Assembly: GCA_009760855.2 (NCBI GenBank)
Contig: WPIO01000022.1
Coordinates: 5,466,501 to 5,530,500 of the forward strand
Length of the DNA stretch: 64,000 nt
Reading direction: 5' to 3'
Source: Cristatella mucedo
Lineage: Eukaryota > Bryozoa > Phylactolaemata > Cristatellidae
The position numbers and the translations under genes are program-made. The notes under the pieces were generated by a model. The model ran no database searches. It saw only the letters and a program-made list of their open reading frames with translations, and was not told the DNA's origin. Positions 13,902 to 43,634 of the stretch are shown here, in pieces; position 1 is the stretch's first letter; every line of letters starts with the position of its first letter.

Positions 13902-16900
13902 CAGTTCTCAGAGGGCGCTATACAAATGTATTATTATTGTTACTATTATCCCCGTGGGGAAACCCGTATAAGTGAAATGCTTTATCCATGTGTAGGGTCA
14001 ATAGCCGTCTGTCAAGCGAACTAGTACATCCTGCTCGGGGCATAAACCTGGGCTCCGGATAGCTGAAGTTTGGCATCGAATCCTGATCTTAAACCCGATT
14101 GGATCTCAATCCCAGCTCACAGATAAACTTGATGCTAAAAGTCCTGGCTCATTAGCAAACCTACCTTATTTGATTTATATACGAAAGAAAGAAAAATGGC
14201 TATTGTCTTCTTTAATGCACGGAAGTGTCTGGTGAAAAGAGTACCGATAGATCATTTGCTAATAAATTTTCGACTACGCTAGCGATCTTCGTTGCAGGCA
14301 TCCTCGCTGTGGACAGCGTTGGAGATAACAGTCACGAGCTGCAGAGAATTCAACACTGTATATCATGAGATGGCCAAAGTAATTAAAAAGTGTAACAGCA
14401 GGTGCATCAAGGTGTGTTTTTAGCCTCAAATCGTGGCTTAATAGGCCTGCCGTTCTACTTTATGGTCTCATACAGCTGTTACAATGCAAGTTGGTGTACC
14501 CTAATAGATTAATCTAGCCGTGGCTTTTCTCAAATGAGAACACATCGGTTCATATTCTAGAAAGCACGTCTGATCCACATCATGGACGAAGAAGCTACGG
14601 AGGCTCCTATATTAAGCGAGGATGTTATGGAGGAGCTAGTTGATGAGCTGTGCGGATGCTCCTATGAGTATCACTTGGTCACAGCCGGCGGTGAGTCGAA
14701 GCCATTGCCCTTTATTTCAAATAATTTGCCTCAATGGGATCCTTTTTGTCGTGCCTCCTTACTCAGCATCAGTTTTCCCAATTTAGATCAAGCAAAGCTG
14801 GAGGAGATATTTAAAGAATTGTTTATTGGTCGCCTGACGGCAAATGAGGATTCAGTGATCAACTTGCACTTGGCAGGAGGCAATGGAGGTATGCTAGCAA
14901 AGCACTAGTAGGCAAGGCATTAGATTTGTGTGGACAGGATCCTTCTGCGACTTTTTGGCTCTGCGCGTAAAGAGATGCCGTGGACATTCAAGCTATGAGT
15001 CATAGGCGTGTGGACCAATCCTCATAGTTTCTGACGATGATATTTCGAGATTCACACCAAGTGCCACAACGGTGTGCAACTGCATAGGATTGAGGGGAAC
15101 GACAAAATGCTTTGATTTCACTGCTGCCTCTGCTCGAAATATCAATCTTGTAGCTTCGTTACTTTTGCTGTTCGGTTGCAGCATATGCATATAATCTGTC
15201 GATATATCCAAGGTGGGAGTGTCGCCTCTGTGAGGTGCATCTCGGCATGTCTTGCTTGAGCTCACCGGGGCCTTTAATTTTGAGCAAGAGCATTGGCATC
15301 CGTAGACTTGTTAGGCGTAATAATGTTAGGTTCGACATTTACCATCGTATAAGTCTCAACTAACACTGGAAATCCTAAGCTGCTGGTCAATCGACCGCTC
15401 AGCAGGGCTCCACTGTTGCCAGCTGTCGGTCATAGGATTGAGATTCGACAGCATGGGTCCCGCTTCTCCGATGAAAGGCCCAGGCTTTCCTTCTCTGACT
15501 AAAGGCATCTTGCACTCATAGTTACTTCCGGCTTCACCTGAGCATCGTGCCGAGCTTTATTTCGAAAGACAACACGTCAGAATATGGCCTACACACGGGT
15601 GGGTGCTCATTAGAGCGATATGATAAACTACCTAGCCTGTATGCTCCAGCCTCCTCTTCGGCCATGAACAATCGCCTTTTGCTACAGACACTGCAGTTCG
15701 ACACTACTGTGACTGTATTCTGTGGTCCAGGTGAGCATCCGGTTTGGCATAACTTTTGGGCGCCTAACGAAACAGCACGACAACTTGGAACGAACCAGTG
15801 CGTTCACGTGTACCTCTGCTGAGATCCCGTGCCAATAAGTTGGATGTGTCGTGCAGTTGTCCCTTTTAAGTGCTCCAGACGTTTCGTCGGCGTTTCATTT
15901 TTGAGTGGACCTCGATTACGAGGTGGCTGGCCAGCCCATCGAGTTACCCTAAGGAGCAGCAGGGCTCTTGGCTACAGCGAAAATAAGAGAGTCGGGAAGT
16001 TTATTTGGTAGAAGACTTTCTAGTATCGAGGAGGGCTTATACTAGGTTGCAAACCACTTATTGCAATTCAGATATAGTAGAGAGATTTAAATCCAGACTC
16101 CCACTGTGCATCTTCATTTTGCTACCCCCCCTTCCTCCCAAGCGTGTGGATCCTGACCTTCGGAAGCCGACGTGGCAATACTATATCTGCTGCCCTGCAC
16201 TGCTTGGCAATTCCTTCGCCCGCACAGGCGCTTGAGTGAGTGCCACATGAGGCCAACTGCAGCGAACGCACACGTTGCGGCTGGACGTTGCGTTTGGTTT
16301 CCTTCGTACAGGGTCCACCGCTGAGTGCATTCTGAAATGCGAAATGCAAGAGCCACTGCTAAATCCAGCAGCGCTACCCTACGCGGACAGCCTGGTGAGT
16401 GAGCCTAGTAACTATGCTGGTGATCCGGGCCTAGCTGCCTCGCGCCGGAATGCACTGGACTCGTGCTTGCTCACGTGGCACCTCAAGGCAGCCGCACGGC
16501 GACTCCTCAGTGTCTGCGTCTGCTAGCAGGCTGCCGACAATTGGTCTGCATCACTGGCCTTCGCTCAGTCCATGGATCCCGACACCTTCAGGAAACTGCC
16601 GGCCGTCTTCTCTGCCTCGCGGGACCTGGAGGGCATCAAGCTGCTTCCCGCCGCGGCCATCTGTGAGTCGATGAAATTCGGCATGGTGAGAACCTCATGT
16701 CTGGCGTGCAGCCGTGCCTTTCGTATGCAGAGCTCGGGCGCTCGCGGCCGGTGACGAGTTCGACTCGACGCTGCCACCCTCCGTGAGCTCAGCGCCAGAG
16801 CTGGTATCGCTGCTGCTGCTGCACCGTCTGCTCGGTCGCTCGGTCTGCTGCCCTCCAGCAGTCGCTCCTCCTTCGTGCGTCCCTGTGTAGCCACTGCTGC

Positions 16901-17555
16901 TCAAGCCAACGTGCTGCTGGAAGCTGGACTGGGCCGAGCTGACTCAGAACCACCAGGCCGTCGCCGCACTGGCGCAGCTTCTGCGCCGAAAGGCAAGTGG
17001 CTGCAACTGCACAGGCTTTGCGCTGGCTGCGGTGAGCGGGGCCTCTCCACGTGGAGCTCAAGAAAAACCGGAAAGTCGTCACACTGCATCGCACCTTCAT
17101 CGCTGCATCGCCGCCGTCTGACTTGCGGCTTGCGGTCGGATTTGTGCGCGAATGGCTGCGTGCAGCGCCCCGCTGGACGTCGTCTTGCCACTGCTGCCTC
17201 GTCTCACGCGGGCATATGCAAAAGCTGCCAGCCAGCCAGCAGGCGAAGGAGCGCGCTAATGCCGCCGCCGCCACCACCGTCGCCGAGCCCCACGTTGCTG
17301 CCTGCTCTGCAGGGAGCGGTGCTCCTCGTGCAAGAGGCGCACGATCGGAAGGAGCGATTCCAAACGGACGTTTATGGTAGCACCGCTCCGGAGAAGCCCA
17401 GTGGCTTTTTTGCCGTGTATCCTGCTCACACTTCGGACCTCCTGGTGCTTCGCTCTGTCGCATGCCGCGACATCTCCGTCCAGCCTGTGCCCGTTTCCGA
17501 GCAGGAATCGCTAGCAGACGAGGCGATCGCACGCATGGATAACATCCTCGGCAAG
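10869..17555 (+). CDS. M1AP: Meiosis 1 associated protein homologue (M1AP), seven internal exons
   Basis: M1AP is a germline protein needed for meiotic progression, known in vertebrates as a partner of the SHOC1-TEX11-SPO16 recombination group. Exons, all phase-compatible: 10869-11026, 12990-13184, 14561-14888, 16312-16394, 16569-16685, 16891-16992, 17313-17555 (about 410 residues; the human protein is 530). Diagnostic matches are an N-terminal LLFVDTYGADMAKVLQSI segment, KLEEIFKELF, AECILKCEMQEPLLNPA, ICESMKFG followed by LLLKPTCCWKLDWAEL, then FFAVYPAHTSDLLVL and ADEAIARMDNILGK. All occur in the human order. The intron after 16992 has a GC donor (AAAG|GCAAGT). The first exon(s), ending in phase 1, lie upstream of 10869 and were not found. 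The C-terminus after 17555 is unclear: the frame stays open past GTAATG to about 17972. I infer the assignment from remembered family sequence; alignment would settle it. Confidence 0.82.
11030..12985. other. M1AP intron, no other feature recognised
   Basis: Between the 10869-11026 and 12990-13184 exons. Several medium open frames exist on both strands, but none has matched splice sites or a recognisable product. No LINE or SINE was recognised. Confidence 0.4.
13690..13940 (+). mobile_element. LINE-B 3' UTR with (GA)n expansion in its tail hairpin
   Basis: GCAGCATTTGGTGGGTCTTT and the downstream CTGCTGCTTGTGGATG match the 62-kb copy nearly base for base. The tail hairpin GTAAAGTGCCC ... GAGGGCGCTATACAAATG is split by a GA array at 13852-13898, then ATTATTATT. 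Confidence 0.85.
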
Positions 17556-18582
17556 GTAATGGCCAGGCAGCAGCAGCAGAGGCGGCGGCAGAGGCACGTG
17601 AGCGCTGCTTGTGCGGCCGGCAAATTCCATCGTCACGTGCACTGGCAAATCGATCGCTCAAAGATGCCGACAGAGCACACTTTCAAAGTGCACGATCTCG
17701 ACAGCGGGCTGATCAAGTCTCTTAGAAGCCTCCAGCCAGCCAGCAATCCATCGTTCGGTTGCCAGCAGCAGAAAGGCAAGCAGCCGCTAGCGAAGGTGAG
17801 CCGACGGTCCCTGCCCGGCAGAGCAGCCTATACCCGGAGCTCTTTCGACCGCACTAGCCATTCAGCGGAAGCGATGGTGTTAAGTGATCTCTGCTGCTCG
17901 AGCCTGAGCAGCAGCAGCAGCAGCAGCATGGCTGAAATGTGCTTGCTGTGCCAGTGGCTCCAGCATGCGTAGCCAAGTGCCTGCACCGACTGTGCTCCTG
18001 CAATTCTCTGCCATGCTGCCAGCAGACGATCAGCAGCTCGCACGTACCAGCATCGTGCAGGGCAGACTGGCTACAGCAGAGCTCGGATGTACTACCGACA
18101 AGCGAAACCATTCATTGCAGAACCGCGGTTGCAACCAGAGACCGAGCAAAAGGAATGGCAACACCCTCGCGGCATCGTTCGCCAACAGCAGCAACAGCGG
18201 CCAGTCGGAGCACGCTTTCGCTTCACAAAGTCGAGCGGCCGGCTCTCGCCAGAAACGAGCTCGAGTGATGGAACCGCTCGAAATTATGAGAGTGCCATCA
18301 TAGTGAAACCGTGACGGAATTCGAGTGCGAGTTCACAGAATACTTCAGCACCAGCAGCAGCATGGAACTCAGCTACTACTCGAGCGGGTGCATGCAGCAG
18401 CGGTGGTACGGCGAACTGAACGAAGGCGCAGCTTAGTCACGGTCCAGTGTCTGCTCTGGATTTCATCTCTCTACACTGCAGGATTAGCAGCGTGAAAAGG
18501 CAGAAGTTGTGTTCGCTGAAATGAAATGCACTGAAAGGCAGTAAGCTGTTTAAAACCGCATTATAATTTTTACAAACTAGAC

Positions 18583-18828
<246 letters not shown>

Positions 18829-18979
18829 CCTGGGTTGGGTCACAACCTAAAGCATTCTACCATTCGACTGCAATTACACAGCTTGTTGCAGAAAACTGCT
18901 GCTTACTTATGGTGCACTGTTGCTCCGCCATATGCTTACACCGGGAGTAAAAATAAAGTGTGATGGATTATTACACGGT

Positions 18980-19150
18980 GAGCCGTGATGGCACACTAGG
19001 TAAGGCGGTTGCTTTCACGACCTCGGTCCCGAGGTCGTGGGTTCGATTCCTGCAGTGGGCGATTCTATATCGCCACTGCAAGCGGCGGTGACAGCCGTAA
19101 AGGCTCTTCTGTCGCTATACAAAAAGAGGCTGTTTAATCAGCTAGGAATT
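18980..19150 (+). mobile_element. SINE-B, tRNA-derived
   Basis: A box TGGCACACTAGG at 18989-19000 and perfect B box GGTTCGATTCC at 19040-19050 define a tRNA-like promoter. Downstream a body with GACAGCCGTAAAGGCTCTTC and the tail AAAGAGGCTGTTTAATCAGC matches a second copy at 45716-45906. Cloverleaf pairing is imperfect, so it is not called as a tRNA gene. Confidence 0.85.
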
Positions 19151-19319
19151 ATTTTTATTTATTTATGGCTATGCAAGAGGAAAAATCCGGATTACATATT
19201 AATATCAAATTGAGGTACAGTCCATGTTGTAAGGAATTTAAAGAATGATTGACAAGAGACTGATCGCTGGCATAGCAAACTAATCCCAAAGAGAATGTCA
19301 AAGGGTAAGAGACTGCCGG

Positions 19320-19470
19320 CTCGGTGCGAATGCTAAGAGAACTTAATCTCTATTCAGGCACTTCTCGAACGCCACGGGACTCTAGCCCATGACCTCGGGT
19401 CATCAACTGCATTCACTTTGATCTTGGTCGGGGCGAACTTCTTAACCCTTGGAGATATGAATACACCTTT
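19320..19470 (-). mobile_element. SINE-A copy, antisense
   Basis: The reverse complement reads GGTTAAGAAGTTCGCCCCGA, then AGGTCATGGGCTAGAGTCCC and the tail AGTGCCTGAATAGAGATTAA. Confidence 0.75.
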
Positions 19471-19499
19471 GGTTATCTTGCTTTAGTTATGCAGGGCGT

Positions 19500-20090
19500 A
19501 GTAATAGTGACTTGAAACCGTAGCTCTGACGCTTATGTTAAAAATGGCAGCTGTATTGCAGTTCAAAAATATAGAGCAGGCGGTAGGCCGGGCTATCGGA
19601 GACCATCGTGTGTGAACATGAAATTTTGGTGGGTAAACCCATAACCCTGTTTTTTGTAAGTGGAATCAAACTCACAGCTGTGCTGCGCTTACTGGAAAAG
19701 CAGCTTTATCGGTTCAAATATTTAGGGAGGCTCACTGGGCCAGAGGCCATTGTGGGAGAATTTGCACTCGAAATGGCAAGATATTAAGTGGCTAAACCCA
19801 AAACACCGTTCTCCATAACTTGGAAAGAAAACCAGTTTCGAAAAGCTTATTGTGGAAATGGCAGGTGCATCACAGTTCGAATATTTAGGGAGGCTCGTTG
19901 CGCCAGACCATTGGAGGCCATAGCATGAGAACGTGCGTGTGCAATCGCATCAAATTTGGTTGGTAAACCTGGAACACCATTCTCTGAAAGTTGAAATCAA
20001 AACCACAGTTCAGCAGCTTATTGTGGAAGTGGCAGCTGTACTAAAGCGTATCGGTTATTTGTGAGACCCTACCAGAGTAGCCCTGTTAGT
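19500..20090. repeat. Tandem array of about 160-bp units, 3-4 copies
   Basis: Anchor phrases recur in order: AATATTTAGGGAGGCTC at about 19717 and 19881 (degenerate at 19567), TTGGTGGGTAAACCCATAAC-type phrases at about 19630, 19790 and 19960, and TTATTGTGGAAATGGCAG-type phrases at about 19530, 19850 and 20020. Spacing is about 150-170 bases. Confidence 0.75.
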
Positions 20091-20640
20091 ATAAGAATCG
20101 TAGAAGAGTTTGGCGCGAGCACTTACCTGACATTCTAAAAACGCACTTTATGACCAGACCAGAGGCCCGATTTTTTAGTCGCACTGAGAGCCTGAGGATA
20201 TCAACCAATGGGTCAAAGCACTCAACTGTGGACAGTGTCGAGTGGACGGTGTATGGTATGCAGGCACCTAGGTAGGCAGTTGATCAGGGGTCCTGGATGA
20301 CAACGAGATCTCGGGCTTGAATCATGTAGCTAGAGGCTATTCGGTACAAACTACATTTGACCAGATATGACTAGATTTGATAAGACTTTCTGGCTGTGCC
20401 GACAAGCGATTCGGAGAAAGGGTTTGCATTTTGGGGGGCACCTGTCAAATTTCCGGTGGCACACGTCGAGCGCCACGTTGGCACTGACGGACGAAAGTTT
20501 GAAGGTTAAGGGGAACAGTAACCGGCCGAAAATATCCAACAAACCAGTAGGCTCCGAACACGACGGTTCGAAATCGCTGACACTAAACGCTAGGTCGCCG
20601 GGTTGAAGCACTGCCAATGGCGATGGCGAGCTCAATCACG
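20090..20640. other. Convergent M1AP/TTC17 spacer without recognised feature
   Basis: Non-coding by inspection; an open minus frame at 20351-20635 has no recognisable motif. Confidence 0.35.
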
Positions 20641-20704
20641 ATGGCACGCCAATTCCACGGCTAGCTGAGGCCGATGCACACACAAGCGTACAAAGAGAAG
20701 CACA

Positions 20705-20710
20705 TTTATT
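20705..20710 (-). terminator. AATAAA polyadenylation signal
   Basis: TTTATT on the plus strand, i.e. AATAAA on the minus strand, 175 bases after the stop codon at 20885. It is the first hexamer downstream of both the cysteine exons and the TTC17 TPR exons. Confidence 0.6.
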
Positions 20711-20884
20711 ACACAGCCCCCACAAGAGTAGCGGCAACCACTGAAGACCAGCCGGTCGGCTGTTGCGTGCGCGTGTGGCTGCTGCGTGCGCGAGCGAGTG
20801 CGGAGATCACTTCGGCGTAGGAAGAAGCCCTGCCACAGTCGATAGCATCGGGAGACGACGGCCAAAGCCGCGTGCTGCCTGCCG

Positions 20885-38060
<17,176 letters not shown>

Positions 38061-38919
38061 CTAAACATTAGAATTGCCGCGTGTATAGTGGCCATGACAC
38101 AGCTCGCATCCACCTGGACAGACCAGTCGTACGCGGCAGTGTTGCTTTCGATGACGCACTGATATTTTGAGAAAACAGGAAGATAGAATAGAATACCGCG
38201 CATTCCATCAACTTTAAACTGGAGAACACGTCTATCCTCCGAGATACACAGCCAAATGGGGTAGTTTGTCAAGACGTTTGTTTAAAGACAGCGCCGCCTG
38301 ACTGACCGACTCGACGTCAGAATTACAAGCAGATACGTACCAATGCGCAGCGACCTACCTGGGCCTGTATTCTCCCGTCTTCTGTTACAACCCAGTGTGT
38401 GGAGGCCCATATTAGTGAAAAAGAATGCAAGAATGCTGAGCTGTAGAGTCCCAGGCCGGTCATACCGACACAGGCGAGCGAGTTCAAGGTGAGCCAACGA
38501 GGGCATCAGCCACAAGCCTACCCGAATCAGAATTTAGATAAACAATTGCATTTTTCATTAATTAAATAAAATCATGTTGACGCTGTTATCCTTTAAGTGG
38601 TCTGATCGTCAAAACTTTTCATCGTCACACAGGAAGTGCGGGCGTCAGCTGCTAGGCAGCGAAGTGACCTACGTTACCCCACTATAAGCCGCGTTTGTTA
38701 GTCGGAGAGTTATTCGCAGTCACTGATATTACGCCTATTTCAAGTCCTTTGAGTTGTCAAGTCCTCTGTATTTATATAGTACGCTAGGGCGGTACAGCAA
38801 TGATGAGCGACACGTCAAAGAGGGGGAGATAATTTTTATTGTTGGCTTATGTAGTACTACATGCAATCTCGACACGCTAGAACATCACCGGACTATGAAC
38901 TTTGAAGGGTCTTTCAAAG

Positions 38920-39010
38920 GTAATGATAATAAAAATAATAATCATACATTGTGTATAGCGCGCTCAGAAAACTTAATCTCTTTCTAAGCACTTTACATAT
39001 GCTGAAGCAC
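38920..39010 (-). mobile_element. LINE-B 3' tail
   Basis: The reverse complement reads AAAGTGCTTAGAAAGAGATT, hairpin partner, then ATTATT units. Confidence 0.7.
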
Positions 39011-41650
39011 GGCGGATTATGGCCTTAGCTCTCCAGCAGCTTTCGCTCTTTGCACAACGATCCCCCTTTACTGTCTCGCAAAAGTGACGACCAGCGCTTC
39101 CCAGCTTCCATTTAGGCTAGCAGATTTGGCGTATTAAAAAGTTGTCTGAGTGAGCGAGACCGACCGGAAGTCGTACTTCGCTTGCTCTTGGTAAGCGACG
39201 AACTGGCACAAATAGAATCTGCCCGCGATTCTTCCCGCCGGCGTACTATTAGTTTTTAATATAAATTTAAAGATAGTCAGCACGTTCGTCTGTTCCGTAC
39301 ACTCAACTCAATGCTGATTTGCAACCCGGCACTGCAGAATAAATTTCATTAAATTAGATTAGTCAGTTTTATAAGACATTTATTCAGTTGGGCGAGCTCA
39401 CCAGCTAGGCCAGCAGACAATCAGGCCAAAGCAAAGTTATAGTTTTTCATGAATTTTTCATGGGTGCACGCTCATTAATACGACATGGACGAATGTGTAA
39501 ACGGCCGAGTGCTTGTTTCGCTGCGAGTACCAGCCGAATACACCGTCGTTGAAGCTCCCTCAGTGTTTCCGTGTCGTCGCATGTGCGCCGCCAGAGCGTC
39601 AAGCTACAGCTTGGTCTAAGTCTTTAAAATGCTTAGCTAGCTCAGGCAGCAATAGTCGATTCCATTAAAACAAGGACTTACTTGAAATCAAGATTGGTAT
39701 TCTCATATGAAAAATTAAAAAAAATATGCATCATCCATTTTGCTTCCGGTGCCCCATAGGTCTTGGCGCCCGAGGATATCTTTGCCCCTGTCCACCCCTT
39801 GCTATGCCTCTGCCACTATATGAGCATACACGGAAGGTCTCTATCTGTGAAATTCCGCACCACATCATCGAGGAATAGTTCTTTGACTTTGTTGAAGGCT
39901 GCTGCTCACTCTTAATATCACTCAAACTCTTTCAGTCGCTTATAGAGAACAAATAAATCTTCGCACAGCCAAGAATTAACTTTAGAGAAACGTTGATCAA
40001 AAGAGCCGTGAGCGCTCATTAGCATCGTTAGGTGTTCACCAAACTTGGTACTTTTGTGGCATTGGTCGAATGCTACCTGCAGAGCCAAGAGCACCAAAAA
40101 TGAAACTTCCTGTGAGGCAAGGAAATGCTTCTTTCCCGATAGCTAATCCCAGATGACCAGAAAAGCTTACGACTCTCTTGAGACCAGCAAGATGATCCTC
40201 CCAAATCGAACAGAAATGTTACGCGGAGCAATGCTGAGTTCAAATGGCATACGACAATACTTGCATAGACCCTAGGGTTATACAAATACCATTTTCGATC
40301 AATCTGCGTCTGCAAACTTAATTTGATACTAACCGTATCGAGGCTGTAACCAAACCTAGCTGCCAAGAAATTTGGGTCTAGAGTCTTTATGAGATTCGGC
40401 ATTTTGCAGCTGTCCAAAACAGTTACATCAAACAAAATAAAGTAACCAACAGTTGATTAAATATATGATCTGCATATAGCGACAGATGATCCGTAGTGGC
40501 TATCAGTAAGCTTTTACGAGGGCAATGAAGGAGGGCCTGCTGCACCGACACAAACCAATGATCTGGATCGAAGAGAGCGAGCACCTTCTCCCTAAGCTAA
40601 GACCCGCGGGCAGCGATAGAACTTCTTTTAAGATCAGTCAGCCGGGGGCTTTCAGAAGATTGTCAAAGGCGTAGCTCATTGACTGATCGATCTCCGATGG
40701 TGCTATCGCCCAGCATTTCAGCTAGTTTTATCCCAACTGGAGCCTGGAGGCTGTGTGGAATGCACCCAGGATGCCACTTTCACAACGGAAGTTCTGCGGC
40801 TTCAGCTGAGAGTGGTGTCGGCTGGACTTGATTACACTTTCCTACATCCCGCGAGCGTTTGAATAATATTTAGCGATTTTTTTTAAGTAAACTTGGTAGC
40901 TTCAGCCTCTGCTTTCATGGCGAATGCTGCCTCGTCCAAACAGAGCCTTTAGGCTGTCATTGCGACTGCAATCGCCATACGGTCAAACAAATTCCAAAAC
41001 TCCTTCAGCAGGTCCAATTGACTGAATGGCATATACTGTTAGTCGGTTGAGTCCGTGAGGTTCTTACTTTCTCACTCAGTATCCATTTCTGCCTCCTTCT
41101 GGGATCATCACCGTTTTTCTAAGAAGTATGCCGTCAGGAAGGTTAGATATTACCTTCAAGTAAAAGGTGCCGGGGTAGCCCTGGGCCGAACTACCGATGC
41201 AAAACCAATTGGCATCTCCGTGGAAGAACTGCTGTCCTTGCGGCCGGTACGATTCTCACATCATTTGCACTTGCAGTCTATGCACCAGGCCTAGAAAACA
41301 CACGGACCGCAACGGACTGTGCACGTGACGCATTTCCTACCGTTGCAGAATGCTATTCCTAACTGTGGTAATTGCTCTAAGAAAGTTTGAACCCAAGACT
41401 GCAGGCGGCGTCATATTTTTTTATGACCACAGCGTCAGTCTTCAACCATGGTCTTTAGTGGAACTCTGGCTTAGCTTCTCCTGGTAATGTAACGTCATTG
41501 TCTTCATCTCTGATTCCAGAAAGCCACACAGACTGTGTGGGTGTTGTTGACAGTTGCAGCATGACCCTCGCATTGCTGTGTAACTCCCGGTTATGAGAGG
41601 TCCACCTTACCGGACGCTTGCACAAACGTGGTCTCTACCATGCTCGTATT
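39010..41650. other. Intergenic stretch between the TTC17 and FGFR1OP2/SIKE genes
   Basis: No exon with splice sites recognised. A 120-codon open frame on the minus strand (40073-40435), continued in another frame to about 39930, might be an old transposon protein, but no motif could be named. Confidence 0.35.
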
Positions 41651-41659
41651 TTCTTACTC

Positions 41660-41830
41660 GTATCAATAAGTACGATGCTGGAGAGTTTTGCATAGCGGAC
41701 TCAAAGCCTAAGTGGCTTTATGTTCGCATTGGAAGCCAACAGACTTCATCGTACGCGACAAATAGTGAAAATGAGAAGCATATCTGAATGATGAGGGCAG
41801 CTGAGAAAGTGAATAGCATACAAGTAGCCA
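41660..41830 (-). mobile_element. LINE-A 3' tail fragment
   Basis: GAGAGTTTTGCATAGCGGAC and GGAAGCCAACAGACTTCATC match the antisense 3' tail also seen at 46,870-46,950. Confidence 0.6.
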
Positions 41831-41839
41831 CTCTGCGCT

Positions 41840-43620
41840 CCAGCCAAAGATCGGCGAATCTTAAGTTTCCTGGTGAGCGGATGGTCGGCTGCAAACAAGC
41901 ACGCTTCAGACTCTGTCCCCAACAGGACGTCTACCCCAGTTCCATTAAGCATGCACTTCAGAAAGCAAGTGAGGATGGTTATGCGTTGGTGAGTTTCAAA
42001 GGTCTATCATTTTTCACGCTGTCGGTTTCTCTCAAAAGGATAGAGCTCGGTGTGGCTTTCCTGCCCTTTGCGGTTTACTATTGTGCTTTGGGCTCGTACA
42101 ATTCTTCACCCATTGTTCTCAGCCAGAACAGTTACAAAGCAAGAACTTATTAAGCTCTCCCACTTGCTGCTGCATTTTCGGATGACCTTCGATAGTACTC
42201 ACACTAACGATCTACCCGTCGACTACACCTCTTTCACATTTCACCTTTAAAGTGCTGCATTGCTTAAGGTTTTAAAATTCATCGGCTGACGGCGTACTAA
42301 GTTCCGCTTCAGGGCGATTTTCACTGTCAAGCGATAAGCTTATGCTGCTTTCGTCAAAATCAAGAGTTAAAAAGTTAAAGAGATGGTTGCCGCAGATCTG
42401 TAGGCTTCATCCATTCACAAAGCGAGACAGCAATATGGACTCATGGCTTGACCCAAAAAAATTGTTGCTACGTACCACATCTCTATGCCTCAGTTTAGCT
42501 GCTTTATATACCTCTTTCCATAAGTGTCGGTCTTGACCCTTGCTTGAAAATCTTGCGGTTCTTACCCCCGAGATTTAAATCTTGGCTGAACCTCTGTGTG
42601 TGGCAGTAAAGTTCTAACACTACATGCGATTTTTACGTGCAAAAGAATGTTTCCTATTTTTTGCCCCACTAAAGGTCTTTATCTGTTATTCACTGTCTGA
42701 CAGCCTCAACACTTTCACGCCGGTAGGATGCTATTCCATAAGGAAGTTTATGGGCTTCGCCTTGGGCTTATCCTAATAGAAGACATGGTTTTAGTTCTGC
42801 TGCCATTTGCAGTCTTTATGCTGCTCTTCTGTCACTGACTAGCCTTGACCGCCGGAGAACTGCGGGTTCGCTTCTTGTTTCGACATCTGCCGCAGTCTCT
42901 TAAAATGCCCCTGTCTCCTCTCACAGATTCTGTAGATGCATTCTGCTCTTTTTCGCATTTCTATCAAACTTTTCGCTCTCCGTTTGAGGAATGCATCTTA
43001 CAAGCGCCGCCGGCGGTGAGAGATACTGCTCGTGCTGGGGAGTTCAAGCTAATAATCGCATGGCTGTGAGCAGATCAATCGATGGCAAGTGGGGCCGCTT
43101 TAAACTAATACATCGATTCATTCTTTGCCATCTGCCAATCCATCTTTGAAAAGCTGCCATTTCGTTTCAGCATCGAAGGGAACTGGCGTTAAATGCTTAA
43201 GCAGGGTCGAATATTTGGGCTTGCCCGGGGTAGCAATTAAAATCAAGGTGCAGGTTAGGCTTAATAAGATCCTGTTCAGCATCATATGTGGTGCTAAATT
43301 TCATATCGGAATAAGCAGCTCTTGCAAAGTTCCTGGAGACGAATAACAATGCCAAGCTATTTTACCTGTTGCATATGCCCGAAATTTTGAATTTGATCTT
43401 TTACGTAACCACCGTGCTGCACAACAGGACAGGAAAACAGCTTGTTTGGAGTCGCTCATTGACTATGACGAAAAATTATCGCAGATTTTCAGCCACTCAC
43501 CTTCCGGAAAACATTCCTCACAATGGGACTATGCCTGCTGAAAGTGGAAGAAAAGCGGCCAAGCCTATTATGCCACAGGTAATTTCAAAATATCTAGCAC
43601 CCAGAGGTCTGAAGATGGAC
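41840..43620. other. Intergenic stretch, nothing recognised
   Basis: Short open frames only; no splice-bounded exon, no repeat family match seen. Confidence 0.35.
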
Positions 43621-43634
43621 TGACGATATAATTA

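Noticed and set aside
15688-15730. Possible M1AP exon (TLQFDTTVTVFCGPG) with good splice sites
   Set aside because: It fits phase 0 to 1 but competes with the much longer 14561-14888 exon, which also fits 0 to 1 and matches human M1AP immediately before the KCEMQE segment. Both cannot be used in one transcript.
16789-17661. 290-codon minus-strand open frame
   Set aside because: Antisense shadow of M1AP exons; low-complexity Arg/Ala/Ser composition, no motif.
18980-19060. tRNA gene candidate
   Set aside because: Good A and B boxes, but stems pair poorly and the sequence continues into a SINE body repeated at 45.7 kb.
38180-38272. TTC17 N-terminal exon candidate (ISEDRRVLQFK)
   Set aside because: Resembles the TTC17 N-terminus and gives phase 0, but no acceptor or start codon precedes it and the donor GTTGAT is weak.
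40073-40435. 120-codon minus-strand open frame
   Set aside because: No splice sites, no recognisable motif; possibly an old transposon but not supportable.
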